A stretch of DNA of 64,000 nt from Halomonas sp. A40-4 (GTDB lineage Bacteria; Pseudomonadota; Gammaproteobacteria; Pseudomonadales; Halomonadaceae), in assembly GCF_015767635.1 (NCBI RefSeq), contig NZ_CP065230.1:3782001-3846000 (forward strand), written 5' to 3'. A model generated the notes under the pieces. That model saw nothing but the letters and a program-made list of their open reading frames with translations. It searched no databases and was not told where the DNA came from. The position numbers were made by a program, and so were the translations under genes. Shown here in pieces: positions 50,642-61,135 of this stretch. The stretch's first letter is position 1. Each line of letters opens with the position of its first letter.

Positions 50642-53032
50642 TTAGCGCCCGTCAGGCGTATCAACGTCGTCGTGGTCGGGCTTGATGTGATCCGAGTCCG
50701 ACGCTTGCTGCACATCCTGATGAGAGGCCGGTTGTTGTTCTCCAGCGTCCTGACGGGGAGCCTGCTTGCCGTCTGTTTCCTCGGCGGTGGAGTCGATAAC
50801 CCGGACGTTCGCGGGCGGTGCGCTACCGTCCTTGTTTTCGCCGAAGTACAGCGTGGTATGCGGGAAGGGTATTTCGATACCGGCTTCATCAAAGCGCAGC
50901 TTGACGAAACGGTTATACGCACGCCCAACCGCCCACTGGTCGCCCGGCGTGGTCTTGATCACCACACGGATATTGACCGAGCTATCCGCCAGCGCGATGA
51001 CCCCGGCAACGGTCATGTCTTCGAGCAGCTTGTGGCCATGCTCTTCGCTGGCCTTGAGGTCCTCGAACGCGACTTTTAGTTGCTCGATCGCATCGTCAAT
51101 ACTTTCGCGATAGGCAATGCCGTACTCGCCGACGTGGTTACCGAACTCGCGCATGTAGTTGGAGACCGTATCGACGCTGGAGAACGGCACGATATGGAAG
51201 GTGCCGCTAAGATCACGGATACCCACCGAGCGGATACTGAGTTTTTCCGCCGTGCCGGTAATGCCGCCAACGGTGACCACATCGCCGGTATTCATGGCGT
51301 TTTCCACTTGGATGAAGACGCCGGTGATGACATCCTGAACCAGTTTTTGCGCACCGAAACCAATTGCCAGGCCAAGCACACCGGCACCCGCAATCAGCGG
51401 GCCGATATTGATGCCGATCTCCGACAGCACGATCATGCCGGTGATGGTCACCATGGCAATGGCCAGTGCGTTGCGGAACAGGCTGAGCAGCGTTTTTGCC
51501 CGTGCGGTGGGCTCGCCTACTCCGGTATCCGGATTGAGCTTGTGTTCGATCAGACTGGCAAGCCCCAGCCACGCGCCGATCGCAACGATAAGTATAATGG
51601 CCACGCTGATTAACTTGCTAACCAGGCCAGCTCCGGCTTCAGAGGCATACCAGGCGGCCAGATCGAACGCGCCCCAGGCATCCAGCACCACCATGATGAC
51701 CGTTACCACAATCACCGTGCGCAGAATACGCAGCGCATTGGGCACGTAGCGATTAAGACGCTTTTCCAACAGCGGCAGCTTGCGGCGCATGTCAGGCGAG
51801 AGCTGAATGCGGCGGCCAATGGTTTGCGTCAGGAACGACGACACCAAGAGGCCCGCGACGACCGCTGCCAGCGTTTTCAGTGTCGCAAACAGCACAAACG
51901 GCAAGGCATCGCCTGGACGAACCAGCGTCAGCACCAACACCATCAGGAAGTAGAGCAGCGCGAACAGGTGCCAAGTGCGGGCGAACAGCTGAAGAGACAC
52001 ACGGCTGGCGGCTAGTGTCGAGCGTGCACCGACGGTATTCAGGTTGTCGCGCAGGCGCACGCGGTTTTTCAGCACCACCGCCACGGCATAAATGAACGCC
52101 AGCAGCATGATCAAGGTACCGACCGCCTGACCAATGGCTGCCGACACATAGAAATTGACCAGCGGGACCACGACCATCAGGCCGTATCCCACCATGCCAA
52201 TCAGGCGGGCTAACCAACGGTTCCAGTAGGAGGCTTCCTGCGCTGAAATCGGCAACAGTCGCAACCCTTCGTAGCGCGAGGAAAACAGCATCCGCACCGC
52301 GGCTTTCAAGAGCTCAATGATTAAAAAGGCGTTGAGAAACAGGGATGCCCGAGTGGAGAGGTCGCCAACTTCACCGACCGCAAAGGTGGCAACAAGATTA
52401 CCGCCGACATAGGCAAGCGCCACCAGCAGCACATCAATCACGGCGGCAATCGCCACGCAAACAATCAAACGCAGGACGGGCGTCAGCCCGGCGCCCTGCT
52501 GGGACCAGCCACTGATTTTAGTGAACAACGGCTTCGCCACGCGTCGAAACACCATAAACATGGCGAAGGTGGCGGCAATCACGATACCAAGATTGATCGC
52601 CGCGGACATGAATACCGCCATGTCGAAGACGCTCTCGCCACCACCGACAAAGAGGCCACGCACCAGCAGCACTAGTTGTTCGAACTGGCCGCCGACTTCG
52701 CCGACAACATTGCTGGTCAGTTGAGCCAGTTGGCGCGGCAGCGACACATCCTCGGGGGCGATATCACTGCCCTGGGCAGCGCCCCCGGGTAGCTCCGATG
52801 ACTCGGCCACCTCGGACGCCTGGCTGCGTAGCAAGTCGATGAGTTCCTGGCGAGCCTGCTCGTCTTCGAGTAAGTTCGCCAGGGATTCATAGGACTGTGG
52901 TTCAGTGGTCTCTGCCCCGTCGCTGCCACCTTCACTTGGTGTACTGCTTTGCGCAAACACGGGCGCAGCAAACAGCGTCATCAGCGCTAGCAGCCAGACG
53001 CTGAGACAGGGTAATAAACGTAGTGGCGTCAC
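50642..53032 (-). CDS. Mechanosensitive channel of the MscS family (YbiO-like)
   Basis: A 796-residue membrane protein started by GTG at 53032 behind GGGAGG. It has a signal peptide (ending VFAQ), a short acidic periplasmic part, some ten helices, and then the MscS core: the pore helix LIAGAGVLGLAIGFGAQKLVQDVITG near residues 545-570, the beta domain with GDVVTVGGITGTAEKLSIRSVGIRD, and the cytoplasmic vestibule ending in an acidic tail. The architecture matches YbiO, a large MscS paralogue. Such channels open under membrane tension and release solutes upon sudden dilution, fitting a halophile. It is monocistronic. Confidence 0.93.
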   Translation of the reverse strand: MTPLRLLPCLSVWLLALMTLFAAPVFAQSSTPSEGGSDGAETTEPQSYESLANLLEDEQARQELIDLLRSQASEVAESSELPGGAAQGSDIAPEDVSLPRQLAQLTSNVVGEVGGQFEQLVLLVRGLFVGGGESVFDMAVFMSAAINLGIVIAATFAMFMVFRRVAKPLFTKISGWSQQGAGLTPVLRLIVCVAIAAVIDVLLVALAYVGGNLVATFAVGEVGDLSTRASLFLNAFLIIELLKAAVRMLFSSRYEGLRLLPISAQEASYWNRWLARLIGMVGYGLMVVVPLVNFYVSAAIGQAVGTLIMLLAFIYAVAVVLKNRVRLRDNLNTVGARSTLAASRVSLQLFARTWHLFALLYFLMVLVLTLVRPGDALPFVLFATLKTLAAVVAGLLVSSFLTQTIGRRIQLSPDMRRKLPLLEKRLNRYVPNALRILRTVIVVTVIMVVLDAWGAFDLAAWYASEAGAGLVSKLISVAIILIVAIGAWLGLASLIEHKLNPDTGVGEPTARAKTLLSLFRNALAIAMVTITGMIVLSEIGINIGPLIAGAGVLGLAIGFGAQKLVQDVITGVFIQVENAMNTGDVVTVGGITGTAEKLSIRSVGIRDLSGTFHIVPFSSVDTVSNYMREFGNHVGEYGIAYRESIDDAIEQLKVAFEDLKASEEHGHKLLEDMTVAGVIALADSSVNIRVVIKTTPGDQWAVGRAYNRFVKLRFDEAGIEIPFPHTTLYFGENKDGSAPPANVRVIDSTAEETDGKQAPRQDAGEQQPASHQDVQQASDSDHIKPDHDDVDTPDGR

Positions 53033-53153
53033 ACCGTAACCTCCCTTTGATGGTGAGTCGTTGCATCAACCTGACGGCTGAGCTAATTGTTTCGACTAAT
53101 CATACATGCCAAGGAACATATAAGCATTGTATAGGATATTGAGCTTAACATGA

Positions 53154-53585
53154 TTACCTGCACAAAGGCTCGAGCCAGGACGCTGCCAAACCGAGTATCA
53201 GTGCATAGCGGGCACCTTTTGCGACCAGTATCCATGCCAGCGCGCGCCACCAGGGCAAGCGTAATATGCCGGCCACGACGGTCAACGGATCACCAATGAT
53301 CGGCAGCCAAGACAACAGCAGGCTCGCTTCACCAACACGCTGGTACCAACGTTCGGCACGGGCCAGCTGCGCGGGGGAAGCCGGAAACCAACGACGGTCC
53401 TGAAAGCGCCGTGCGTAACGGCCCAAGGCTACATTGACCAGGCTGCCCAGCGTATTGCCAGCGGTGGCGACGCACCATAATGCCAGGACCGGCTGGCCCT
53501 GACACCATTGTCGCGCGAGCCAGACTTCCGACCCGCCAGGCAATAACGTAGCGCTGAGCAGCGCTATCCAAAAAAGGCTCAGCAT
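53154..53585 (-). CDS. YqaA family membrane protein (DedA/SNARE-associated)
   Basis: A 143-residue membrane protein of the YqaA type. Hydrophobic segments lie near residues 3-22, 33-53 and 85-105, with ATAGNTLGSLVNVALGRYARRF and SWLPIIGDPLTVVAGILRLPWWRAL as the family's marker segments. It is related to DedA-fold proteins that move phospholipids or keep the proton motive force, but the YqaA branch has no defined role. It overlaps the IclR gene (TGATG), so the two are translated together. Confidence 0.9.
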   Translation of the reverse strand: MLSLFWIALLSATLLPGGSEVWLARQWCQGQPVLALWCVATAGNTLGSLVNVALGRYARRFQDRRWFPASPAQLARAERWYQRVGEASLLLSWLPIIGDPLTVVAGILRLPWWRALAWILVAKGARYALILGLAASWLEPLCR

Positions 53586-54409
53586 CAGGACGCGGGAAGT
53601 TGACCACCCAACTGCAGCGTAATCTCATCCGCCACGCGGCGCACCAGCGCGCCCAGCTCCAGTAGCCGAGCCTCAGGGATACGCGCCACGGGGCCTGACA
53701 CCGAAATGGCCGCCAACGGCATGCCGTGCTCGTCATTGACGCATGCTGCTACACAGTGCAAGCCAATCGCATGCTCTTCACGGTCACAGGCAAAACCCTG
53801 GTCACGAATGCAATGCATCTCGTCGAGCAGGGTGTCGGGCTGGTAAAGGGTGTTTTCGGTCACCCGGGGCAGTTCACCTTTAGCGAGCAGTTGGGCGCGT
53901 TCGTCGTCGGGCATCCAGGCAAGCAGGGCCTTGCCGACACCGGAGGCGTGCAAGGGCGCCCGCGAGCCTAGCCGGGTAATCATGCGCATCATCTGCGGCG
54001 ACTCGTGCTGGGCAAGAAACACCGCCGTATCAGCATCGCGGATGCCCAGGTTGGCGGTTTCGCCGGTCTCGGCTGTCAGGCGACGTAAAAACGGACGACT
54101 GGTGGCGACCACGTCCCGCGCTTCGAGAAAGCTGTTGCCGATGCGGAACGTCTTGACATCAATACGCCACAGGCCCTGTTCATTCTCCTGAGTGACGAAG
54201 CCCTGACTCTGCAGCGCCTGAAGCAATCGGTGGGTTGTCGAAGGCGCGAGATCGGCCATTTCCGCCAGGGCGGAAAGCGCCAAACCCTCGGGACTGCTGG
54301 CCAGGTACTCCAACAGATTTAACCCACGCACCAACGACTGGCTGTGCCCACCGCCTGCTTTGGCCGAATTGGCCGGGCGGCCAACGGTCCTGCGCTTTAC
54401 GTCACTCAC
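53585..54409 (-). CDS. IclR family transcriptional regulator
   Basis: A 274-residue IclR-type regulator started by GTG at 54409 behind an AGGAGAG site. The N-terminal winged helix (LVRGLNLLEYLASSPEGLALSALAEMADLAPSTTHRLLQAL near residues 27-66) is followed by the GAF-like effector domain with GSRAPLHASGVGKALLAWMP and CVNDEHGMPLAAISVSGPVARI. It acts as a repressor or activator of a catabolic operon, usually adjacent, but here it is coupled only to yqaA, so the target and inducer are unknown. Confidence 0.93.
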   Translation of the reverse strand: MSDVKRRTVGRPANSAKAGGGHSQSLVRGLNLLEYLASSPEGLALSALAEMADLAPSTTHRLLQALQSQGFVTQENEQGLWRIDVKTFRIGNSFLEARDVVATSRPFLRRLTAETGETANLGIRDADTAVFLAQHESPQMMRMITRLGSRAPLHASGVGKALLAWMPDDERAQLLAKGELPRVTENTLYQPDTLLDEMHCIRDQGFACDREEHAIGLHCVAACVNDEHGMPLAAISVSGPVARIPEARLLELGALVRRVADEITLQLGGQLPAS

Positions 54410-54548
54410 CTGGCTCTCTCCTGAAAAGCTCTCCTGAAGGCACCTCTACTTATAGGTAGGCGCAAAGAGCGTAAGGATAACGTGCCTGTGCGGCCGCTGT
54501 CGCGCTTACGGAAACGAATTCCACCACCACCTGACTGCCGGTAAGCAA

Positions 54549-55514
54549 CTAAATAGACGACGCTTTACGCATATCACGGCCCAATGGATGCGGCTCACCA
54601 CGGGCTTTGGCGAGGTCAATCTGGCGCTGACGCTCGCGCGCCGCCGCACGGGTCTTCTCGGGTAGCGAGTCGATGCAGTGGGGGCAGCTGATACCAGGCT
54701 CATAAGCGGACGACTGCATATCTTCTGCGGAGATCGGCCGACGACAGGCATGGCACTGTTCAAACTCGCCTTCGCTCAAGTCATGGCGAACGGTCACCCG
54801 GTTATCAAAAACGAAGCACTCACCGCGCCACAGAGACTGCTCTTCGGGGACTTTTTCCAGGTAATTCAGCACGCCACCCTTGAGGTGATAGACCTCGTCA
54901 AAACCTTCCTTGAGCATGAAGCTGGAAGCTTTTTCGCAGCGGATACCGCCGGTACAGAACATGGCGACTTTTTTATGCTTCTCGGGGTCATAGTGTTCGC
55001 GCACGTATTCAGGGAATTCACGGAAGGTCGTGGTCTTTGGATCGACGGCGCCTTCAAAGCTGCCGATCTCCACTTCATAGTCGTTGCGGGTATCGATAAC
55101 CAGCACTTCCGGATCGGCAATAATGTCGTTCCATTGCTCCGGCTCGACGTAAGTGCCTACGGTGTCGTTAGGGTCGACGTCCGGAACACCCAGGGTGACG
55201 ATCTCTTTTTTCAGTTTCACCTTGGTACGATAGAACGGCGGCTCGTCACAAAACGATTCTTTATGGTCGATATCACTTAGCCGTGGGTCGGCGGTCAACC
55301 AGGCGAGCAGCGCATCGATGCCCTCGCGGGTACCGGCAACCGTGCCGTTGATGCCCTCTTTGGCAAGCAGCAGCGTGCCCTTCACGCCGTTATCCAGCAT
55401 GGTCTGGCGCAGCGGTTCACGCAGCGCTTCAAAGTCGTTCAGGGTGACAAACTTATATAACGCCGCGACCACAATACGCGGTGATGACGTAGTTGATGAC
55501 ATAGGTACTGACAT
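54549..55514 (-). CDS. trhO: tRNA uridine 5-oxyacetic acid hydroxylase TrhO (YceA rhodanese)
   Basis: A 321-residue protein. The N-terminal domain ([20 protein letters not shown]) is followed by the rhodanese domain with the active-site loop [13 protein letters not shown] near residues 185-197, and then by a C-terminal region with two Cys pairs (HACRRP and SCPHCID). It hydroxylates the wobble uridine U34 of several tRNAs as an oxygen-dependent branch of 5-hydroxyuridine formation. The ATG at 55514 has a TGGAG site. It is a single gene. Confidence 0.94.
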   Translation of the reverse strand: MSVPMSSTTSSPRIVVAALYKFVTLNDFEALREPLRQTMLDNGVKGTLLLAKEGINGTVAGTREGIDALLAWLTADPRLSDIDHKESFCDEPPFYRTKVKLKKEIVTLGVPDVDPNDTVGTYVEPEQWNDIIADPEVLVIDTRNDYEVEIGSFEGAVDPKTTTFREFPEYVREHYDPEKHKKVAMFCTGGIRCEKASSFMLKEGFDEVYHLKGGVLNYLEKVPEEQSLWRGECFVFDNRVTVRHDLSEGEFEQCHACRRPISAEDMQSSAYEPGISCPHCIDSLPEKTRAAARERQRQIDLAKARGEPHPLGRDMRKASSI

Positions 55515-55710
55515 GACGAACTCCAGGTAGTCGCCCCCGTAAAAGGCGGACCAGGTGAATTAACGAGCGCATTTTAGCAAAAAGTCTGACGTAAAGCGCC
55601 CAACCCGATACGTCGATTTATTCGATCTGATCATTGAGAAACCTTCACCCCACGCCCTCAGTCAGCAGGCGTATATTAATTGTCATTCTCCCAACACTCT
55701 GGAGTTGATG

Positions 55711-56400
55711 ATGAAGATCCGCCGTTCAAACGAGCGAGGCTACGCCGACCACGGCTGGCTGCGTTCCTACCATACGTTCTCGTTTGCCAATTACATGGAT
55801 TCTGACCACATGGGCTTCCGTGCGCTGCGGGTGATCAATGAAGATCGCGTGTCCCCTGGACACGGCTTCGGCGCTCACCCCCATCGGGATATGGAGATCA
55901 TCTCCTATGTGCTCGATGGCGAAATGGCCCATCAGGACAACATGGGCAATGGTGAAGTGATGCGCCCGGGGGACGTGCAGCGTATGTCAGCAGGCACCGG
56001 CGTGCTGCACAGCGAGTTCAACCATTCCAAGGAAAACGGCCTGCACTTCCTGCAAATCTGGATCGAGACCGCCAAACGCGGCATTGCGCCCAGCTACGAA
56101 CAGAAAGCCTTTCCGCACGCTGAGCGGCAGGGCCAGTGGCGGCTGGTGGTATCACCTGACGGCCAGGATGGCTCGGTGAGCGTTAATCAGGACGTTAATC
56201 TGTATAGCGCCTTGTTTAATGAAGGCGAACAGGCAGATACACCGAGTACCCGTTATGCGTGGCTGCACGTGGTGAACGGCGAAATGGAGGTCAACGGCGA
56301 AACGCTAAGCGCGGGCGACGCCGCGTCGTTTCAACCGGACGAAACATTTACGCTGACCGGCAAGAAGGCGGGGGAAGTGTTGCTGTTTGATTTGGCTTGA
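55711..56400 (+). CDS. Pirin family protein (YhhW-like, possible quercetinase)
   Basis: About 229 residues from the third in-frame start (ATG at 55711; TTG 55705 and ATG 55708 are alternatives). It carries the pirin bicupin fold with the HGWLRSYHTFSFANYMD opening and the metal ligands of FGAHPHRDMEIISYVLDGEMAHQD near residues 50-73. The C-terminal cupin lacks a full metal motif, as is usual. Related proteins (E. coli YhhW) open the flavonol ring of quercetin in vitro, while their physiological role is uncertain. It is followed by a perfect terminator. Confidence 0.9.
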   Translation: MKIRRSNERGYADHGWLRSYHTFSFANYMDSDHMGFRALRVINEDRVSPGHGFGAHPHRDMEIISYVLDGEMAHQDNMGNGEVMRPGDVQRMSAGTGVLHSEFNHSKENGLHFLQIWIETAKRGIAPSYEQKAFPHAERQGQWRLVVSPDGQDGSVSVNQDVNLYSALFNEGEQADTPSTRYAWLHVVNGEMEVNGETLSAGDAASFQPDETFTLTGKKAGEVLLFDLA

Positions 56401-56417
56401 GCCAGAGGTTTGAACTC

Positions 56418-56443
56418 AAAACGGCCCCGATCGGGGCCGTTTT
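56418..56443. terminator. Bidirectional terminator between the pirin gene and serA
   Basis: A perfect 26-base palindrome with AAAA and TTTT ends (56418-56430 and 56431-56443) lies between the convergent pirin and serA genes, giving T runs on both strands. Confidence 0.88.
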
Positions 56444-56481
56444 GGCGTTAGTGCAACCGTTTAGTACAACGGTAAGGTTGC

Positions 56482-57726
56482 TTAACTATTCTGCGCCGAG
56501 TAGAGCACGCGAATCTTCAGCGTATGGTCGACCTGCTTCAACGCTTCCAGCGCCTGGGGGCCGTAGGCTTTGTCCACATCGATGACCACGTAGCCAACCT
56601 TGTCGTTGGTTTGCAGGTACTGGCCCGAGATATTGATGCCGTTCTCAGATAGCACACGGTTGATCTGCGACAGCACACCGGGCACGTTGTCGTGAATATG
56701 TAGCAAGCGATGCTTGTCCGGGTGCGCGGGCAGCGCCACTTCGGGGAAGTTGACCGAGGTCACCGTGGTGCCGTTATCGGAATAGGTGATCAGTTTTTCC
56801 GACACCTCGATGCCGATATTTTCCTGGGCTTCCAGGGTCGAGCCGCCGATATGCGGCGTGAGGATAACGTTTTCCAGGCCGCGTAGCGGGCTTTCAAACT
56901 CCTCGGCATTGCCCTTCGGCTCGACGGGGAAGACATCAATCGCCGCCCCGTTCAGCCTGCCCGCCTTGATCGCCTGAGCCAGCGGTTCAATTTCCACCAC
57001 GCTGCCCCGCGAGGCGTTGATCAAGATGGCACCGGGCTTCATGGCAGCAATTTCTTTTTCGCCTACCATCCAGCGGGTGGACGCCAGGTCAGGCACGTGC
57101 AGGCTGACCACATCGGCGCGCCCCAACAACTCTTCAAGGCTCGCCACCTGGTTGGCGTTACCCATGCCCAGCTTGGTGATCACATCGTAATAAATGACGT
57201 TAAAGCCCAGCGACTCGGCGAGCACGGAAAGCTGCGCGCCAATGCTGCCATAACCTACGATACCCAGCGTTTTTCCGCGGGCTTCGTGGGAGTTTTTCGC
57301 CGATTTCAGCCAGCCGCCCTGATGAGCCCGGGCATTTTTCTCCGGAATACCGCGCAGCAGCATGATGGCTTCGGCGAGTACCAACTCAGCGACTGAGCGG
57401 GTGTTGGAATACGGTGCGTTGAATACCGCAATCCCGCGCTTGAGCGCTGCGTCAAGGTCGACCTGATTGGTGCCGATGCAGAAACAGCCAACGCCCACCA
57501 GCTTTTCCGCCGCCGCGAACACGCGCTCATTCAGTTGAGTACGGGAACGAATACCGATGAAGTGAACGTCACGAATCTTCTCGATCAGCGCCTCTTCATC
57601 CAGCGATGTAGGCAGATGCTCGATATTTTCGTAACCTGCGTTTTGAAAATTGTCCACCGCGCTTTGGTGGACGCCCTCGAGCAGCAGGATCTTGATCTTG
57701 CTCTTGTCCAGGGACGTTTTGGCCAT
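56482..57726 (-). CDS. serA: D-3-phosphoglycerate dehydrogenase SerA
   Basis: About 414 residues from the ATG at 57726 (MAKTSLDKSK), close to the E. coli enzyme's 410; the frame stays open to 57798. The Rossmann motif GIVGYGSIGAQLS is near residues 156-168, the catalytic residues are in NASRGSVVEIEPL, DVFPVEP and TPHIGGSTLEAQ, and a C-terminal ACT domain (LHIHDNVPGVLSQINRVLSE) gives serine feedback inhibition. It starts serine synthesis by oxidising 3-phosphoglycerate. It is a single gene facing away from xseB. Confidence 0.96.
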   Translation of the reverse strand: MAKTSLDKSKIKILLLEGVHQSAVDNFQNAGYENIEHLPTSLDEEALIEKIRDVHFIGIRSRTQLNERVFAAAEKLVGVGCFCIGTNQVDLDAALKRGIAVFNAPYSNTRSVAELVLAEAIMLLRGIPEKNARAHQGGWLKSAKNSHEARGKTLGIVGYGSIGAQLSVLAESLGFNVIYYDVITKLGMGNANQVASLEELLGRADVVSLHVPDLASTRWMVGEKEIAAMKPGAILINASRGSVVEIEPLAQAIKAGRLNGAAIDVFPVEPKGNAEEFESPLRGLENVILTPHIGGSTLEAQENIGIEVSEKLITYSDNGTTVTSVNFPEVALPAHPDKHRLLHIHDNVPGVLSQINRVLSENGINISGQYLQTNDKVGYVVIDVDKAYGPQALEALKQVDHTLKIRVLYSAQNS

Positions 57727-57992
57727 GGCTGAATCAACCTCTATGATCGGCGGCATGCGCCGCTTAACGGTTCGCGGAAGGCCCGTATGGTAGCACATTC
57801 GCCCACGCTCTCGCTGGGCTCGCGTGATGAAAAGTGTGCGTTGTCAAGATGAACGCGACACAAGTCGCACCTTCGGCAGGGCCTTGAGGGCAGACGCCAC
57901 CCCCCGCCCTCGGTGTATACTGTTGGCCTTGTTCTCTGCAGACACACGCGCCGCCCACGTCAGGGCGTCAGGAAAACGGTAGGCATGGCCCA

Positions 57993-58289
57993 ATGAGTGA
58001 CACCACACCCCCACAAGATTTTGCCGCCACGGTTGAGCAACTAGAGACGCTCGTGGAACGCCTGGAGTCTGGCGAACTCTCATTGGAGGATGCGCTGACC
58101 GCCTTTGAGCAAGGCGTTCGCCTCACCCGTGACGCACAGCAACGCCTGGATAGCGCGGAATTAAAGGTGCGCGCGCTCAGTGAAGACAGTGAAGGCCGCT
58201 TGAACGTTACACCCTTTGATGGCCCCGACGCGCCCACGGAAGATTCTGATGGCACGGATGACAGCAACAAGGAGACGCCACCATGGTAG
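57993..58289 (+). CDS. xseB: Exodeoxyribonuclease VII small subunit
   Basis: A 98-residue protein with the compact helical hairpin typical of XseB: FAATVEQLETLVERLESGELSLEDALTAFEQGVRLTRDAQQRLDSAELKV near residues 9-58, followed by an acidic tail. The small subunits wrap the XseA catalytic subunit, which cleaves single-stranded DNA. Its stop lies seven bases into ispA, and xseB-ispA-dxs is a conserved gammaproteobacterial order. The 266-bp gap to serA (57727-57992) holds the divergent promoters. Confidence 0.93.
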   Translation: MSDTTPPQDFAATVEQLETLVERLESGELSLEDALTAFEQGVRLTRDAQQRLDSAELKVRALSEDSEGRLNVTPFDGPDAPTEDSDGTDDSNKETPPW

Positions 58290-59176
58290 CGCCCGCCGCC
58301 GCTGGGCTGACTATGTTGCGTGACACAAGCAATAATCGCGTTGACGCCACCCTGGCCGCGCTATTTGATACGCAACGGGCCACCGAGCCGCGCCTGGAAG
58401 CCGCCATGCGCCATGGCTTGCTGGTGGGTGGCAAGCGGCTACGCCCGTTACTGGTGTATCTGGCCGGCCGGGCGCTGGGGGCCCGCGACGACGAGCTTGA
58501 CGCAGCTGCCGCCGCCATCGAACTGATCCATGCTTATTCGCTGATCCACGACGACCTGCCCGCCATGGACGACGACGACCTGCGCCGCGGACAGCCAACG
58601 GTCCACAAGGCCTTTGATGAAGCCACCGCTATCCTGGCAGGCGATGCCCTTCAGGCACTGGCTTTTGAAGTGCTGGCCCGCACAGGGCACCCACGGCTTG
58701 GCAGCCTGGTGACCACCCTTGCCAGCGCCGCTGGCCGTGATGGTATGGTCGCTGGCCAGGCACTGGACCTCGCTGCCGTTGGTGGCCACCCCAATGTCGA
58801 GGCTTTGGAGCATATGCACGCCCACAAGACCGGCGCACTGATCGTCGCCGCGGTTCGTCTGGGCGGGCTGATCGCCGTTGACGAACACGACTCCCGTCTA
58901 CAGGCGCTGATTCGCTACGCGCGTGCCATTGGACTAGCCTTCCAGATTCACGACGATGTGCTGGACGTGACGGGTGACACCGCCACACTGGGTAAAACAT
59001 CCGGCGCCGATGCTGCCCGCGCCAAGCCGACGTACCCCGGTTTACTGGGGCTTGAAGGCGCACAGCACAAAGCCCAGACACTCATTGACGAGGCCATTGC
59101 CGCGCTTGCCCCACTGGGCAAGAACGCACAGCCATTGGCCGACCTTGCCCACTACATGATCGAGCGCGACCACTAG
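58283..59176 (+). CDS. ispA: Farnesyl diphosphate synthase
   Basis: A 297-residue trans-prenyltransferase starting at the ATG at 58283 behind an AAGGAG site inside the xseB end. It has the GLLVGGKRLRPLLVYLAGRALG opening, the first Asp-rich motif DDLPAMDDDDLRRG near residues 93-106 and the second, FQIHDDVLDVTGD, near 219-231. It joins IPP and DMAPP to make farnesyl diphosphate for ubiquinone, undecaprenyl phosphate and heme O side chains. It is followed three bases later by dxs. Confidence 0.95.
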   Translation: MVAPAAAGLTMLRDTSNNRVDATLAALFDTQRATEPRLEAAMRHGLLVGGKRLRPLLVYLAGRALGARDDELDAAAAAIELIHAYSLIHDDLPAMDDDDLRRGQPTVHKAFDEATAILAGDALQALAFEVLARTGHPRLGSLVTTLASAAGRDGMVAGQALDLAAVGGHPNVEALEHMHAHKTGALIVAAVRLGGLIAVDEHDSRLQALIRYARAIGLAFQIHDDVLDVTGDTATLGKTSGADAARAKPTYPGLLGLEGAQHKAQTLIDEAIAALAPLGKNAQPLADLAHYMIERDH

Positions 59177-59179
59177 ACA

Positions 59180-61105
59180 ATGCCCATGAAGCTGTTCGAC
59201 GAAATACCCCGCGAGCGCCCGGCAACGCCGTTGCTCGACTCCTTTGACCACCCCGCCGCCCTGCGGGCCATGAACGCCAGGCAGCTTGCCCAGTTGGCAG
59301 ACGAACTGCGTGCCTATCTGCTTTACAGCGTTGGCGTGTCCGGCGGCCACTTTGGCGCGGGTCTCGGGGTGGTGGAGCTGAGCGTGGCGCTACACCACGC
59401 GTTCAACACACCCGACGACCGACTGGTATGGGACGTGGGTCATCAGGCCTACCCGCACAAGATACTCACAGGGCGGCGTGACGCCATGCTCAGCATTCGC
59501 CAGCACGGTGGCCTCGCGGCGTTTCCGCGCCGCGCCGAGTCCGGCTACGATACCTTTGGCGTCGGCCACTCCAGCACCTCAATTTCTGCCGCGCTTGGCA
59601 TGGCATTGGCCACCCAGGCCCAGAACAAGCCACGCCGCGTCTGCGCGATTATCGGCGACGGCGCGCTGAGTGCCGGCATGGCGTTTGAAGCCCTCACCCA
59701 TGCGGGGCACGTGGATGCCAACATGTTGGTTATTCTCAATGATAATGAGATGTCGATCTCCGAAAACGTCGGCGGCATGGCGACTTACCTGGCCCGCGTG
59801 CTTTCCAGCAAGCCGTATCTTAAGATGCGTGAAGAAGGTAAAAAGGTGCTTTCCCACCTTCCCGGCGCGTTGGAGCTTGCCCGCCGCACCGAAGAGCACA
59901 TGAAAGGCATGGTCAGCCCCGCCACGCTGTTTGAAGAAATGGGCTTCAACTATGTCGGCCCCATCGATGGTCATGACCTCGAAACACTCACCGAGACGCT
60001 GGACACTTTGCGCGACCTGGACGGCCCGCAGTTTTTGCATATCAAGACCGTCAAGGGTAAAGGCTTCTTACCCGCCGAAGCCGACCAGATTGGCTACCAT
60101 GCGATTACCAAACTGGAAAAGCCCAGCGAGCCCGCTCATCAAACGCCAACCGCCGCGCCTGTGGCGCCCAAAAAACCTGCCAAGAAAAAATACTGCAACG
60201 TATTCGGCGACTGGCTGTGCGACATGGCCGCCGCGGATGATCGCCTGATGGGGATTACCCCGGCAATGCGCGAAGGCTCGGACCTGATTCGTTTCTCCAA
60301 GGAATACCCCGAGCGCTACTTTGATGTGGCGATTGCTGAACAACACGCCGTCACGCTCGCGGCGGGCATGGCCTGCGAAGGCATGAAACCGGTGGTGGCC
60401 ATTTACTCTACGTTTCTGCAGCGCGGCTACGACCAACTGATTCATGACGTGGCAGTGCAATCCCTCGACGTCACCTTTGCCATTGATCGCGCGGGTCTGG
60501 TCGGCGAAGACGGGCCCACCCACCATGGCAGCATGGACTTGTCCTTTCTGCGCTGTGTGCCCGGCATGGTGATTCTGGCGCCCGCGGATGAAGCCGAGTG
60601 TCGCGCCATGCTTAGTGCGGCCTACCATCATCCGGGCCCTGCCGCCGTGCGCTATCCGCGCGGCACCGGCCCGGGCGTAGCGATTCCCGAGCACCTGGAA
60701 GCGCTACCCATTGGCCGCGCCGAGGTGCGCCGCAAGTCTTCAGGCAGTGGCGCCAGCATTGCGTTACTCGCCTTTGGCAGCGTTAACACTGCCGCCGCCG
60801 AGGTGGCTGAAAGCCTCGATGCCACGCTCATCAATATGCGCTCTATCAAACCGTTGGACCGCGAAGCCGTGCTCCACGCGGCCGACGAACATGAATTGCT
60901 GGTCACGCTGGAAGAAAACGTCATCGCTGGTGGTGCCGGAAGCGCCGTCAATGAGCTCCTGCATGCCGAAGGCGTTCAAGTAGAAGTGCTCAACCTCGGC
61001 TTGCCGGACGCCTTTGTGGAACACGGCACGCCTGCCGAGCTGCTGCATGACTGCGGCCTGGATGCCGACGGCATCGAACGCGCGATTCGTGCCCGACTGC
61101 CGTAA
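59180..61105 (+). CDS. dxs: 1-deoxy-D-xylulose-5-phosphate synthase
   Basis: A 641-residue thiamine diphosphate enzyme. The donor site [15 protein letters not shown] is near residues 77-91, the ThDP motif [18 protein letters not shown] near 160-177 with [14 protein letters not shown], and the transketolase-like middle has [21 protein letters not shown] near 379-399 and [15 protein letters not shown]. It joins pyruvate and glyceraldehyde 3-phosphate, the first and flux-controlling step of the MEP pathway. It follows ispA on the same transcript; a second Met two codons in is an equally good start. Confidence 0.97.
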   Translation: MPMKLFDEIPRERPATPLLDSFDHPAALRAMNARQLAQLADELRAYLLYSVGVSGGHFGAGLGVVELSVALHHAFNTPDDRLVWDVGHQAYPHKILTGRRDAMLSIRQHGGLAAFPRRAESGYDTFGVGHSSTSISAALGMALATQAQNKPRRVCAIIGDGALSAGMAFEALTHAGHVDANMLVILNDNEMSISENVGGMATYLARVLSSKPYLKMREEGKKVLSHLPGALELARRTEEHMKGMVSPATLFEEMGFNYVGPIDGHDLETLTETLDTLRDLDGPQFLHIKTVKGKGFLPAEADQIGYHAITKLEKPSEPAHQTPTAAPVAPKKPAKKKYCNVFGDWLCDMAAADDRLMGITPAMREGSDLIRFSKEYPERYFDVAIAEQHAVTLAAGMACEGMKPVVAIYSTFLQRGYDQLIHDVAVQSLDVTFAIDRAGLVGEDGPTHHGSMDLSFLRCVPGMVILAPADEAECRAMLSAAYHHPGPAAVRYPRGTGPGVAIPEHLEALPIGRAEVRRKSSGSGASIALLAFGSVNTAAAEVAESLDATLINMRSIKPLDREAVLHAADEHELLVTLEENVIAGGAGSAVNELLHAEGVQVEVLNLGLPDAFVEHGTPAELLHDCGLDADGIERAIRARLP

Positions 61106-61135
61106 TCTTTTTATTTATCAACGTTAGAGACTGCC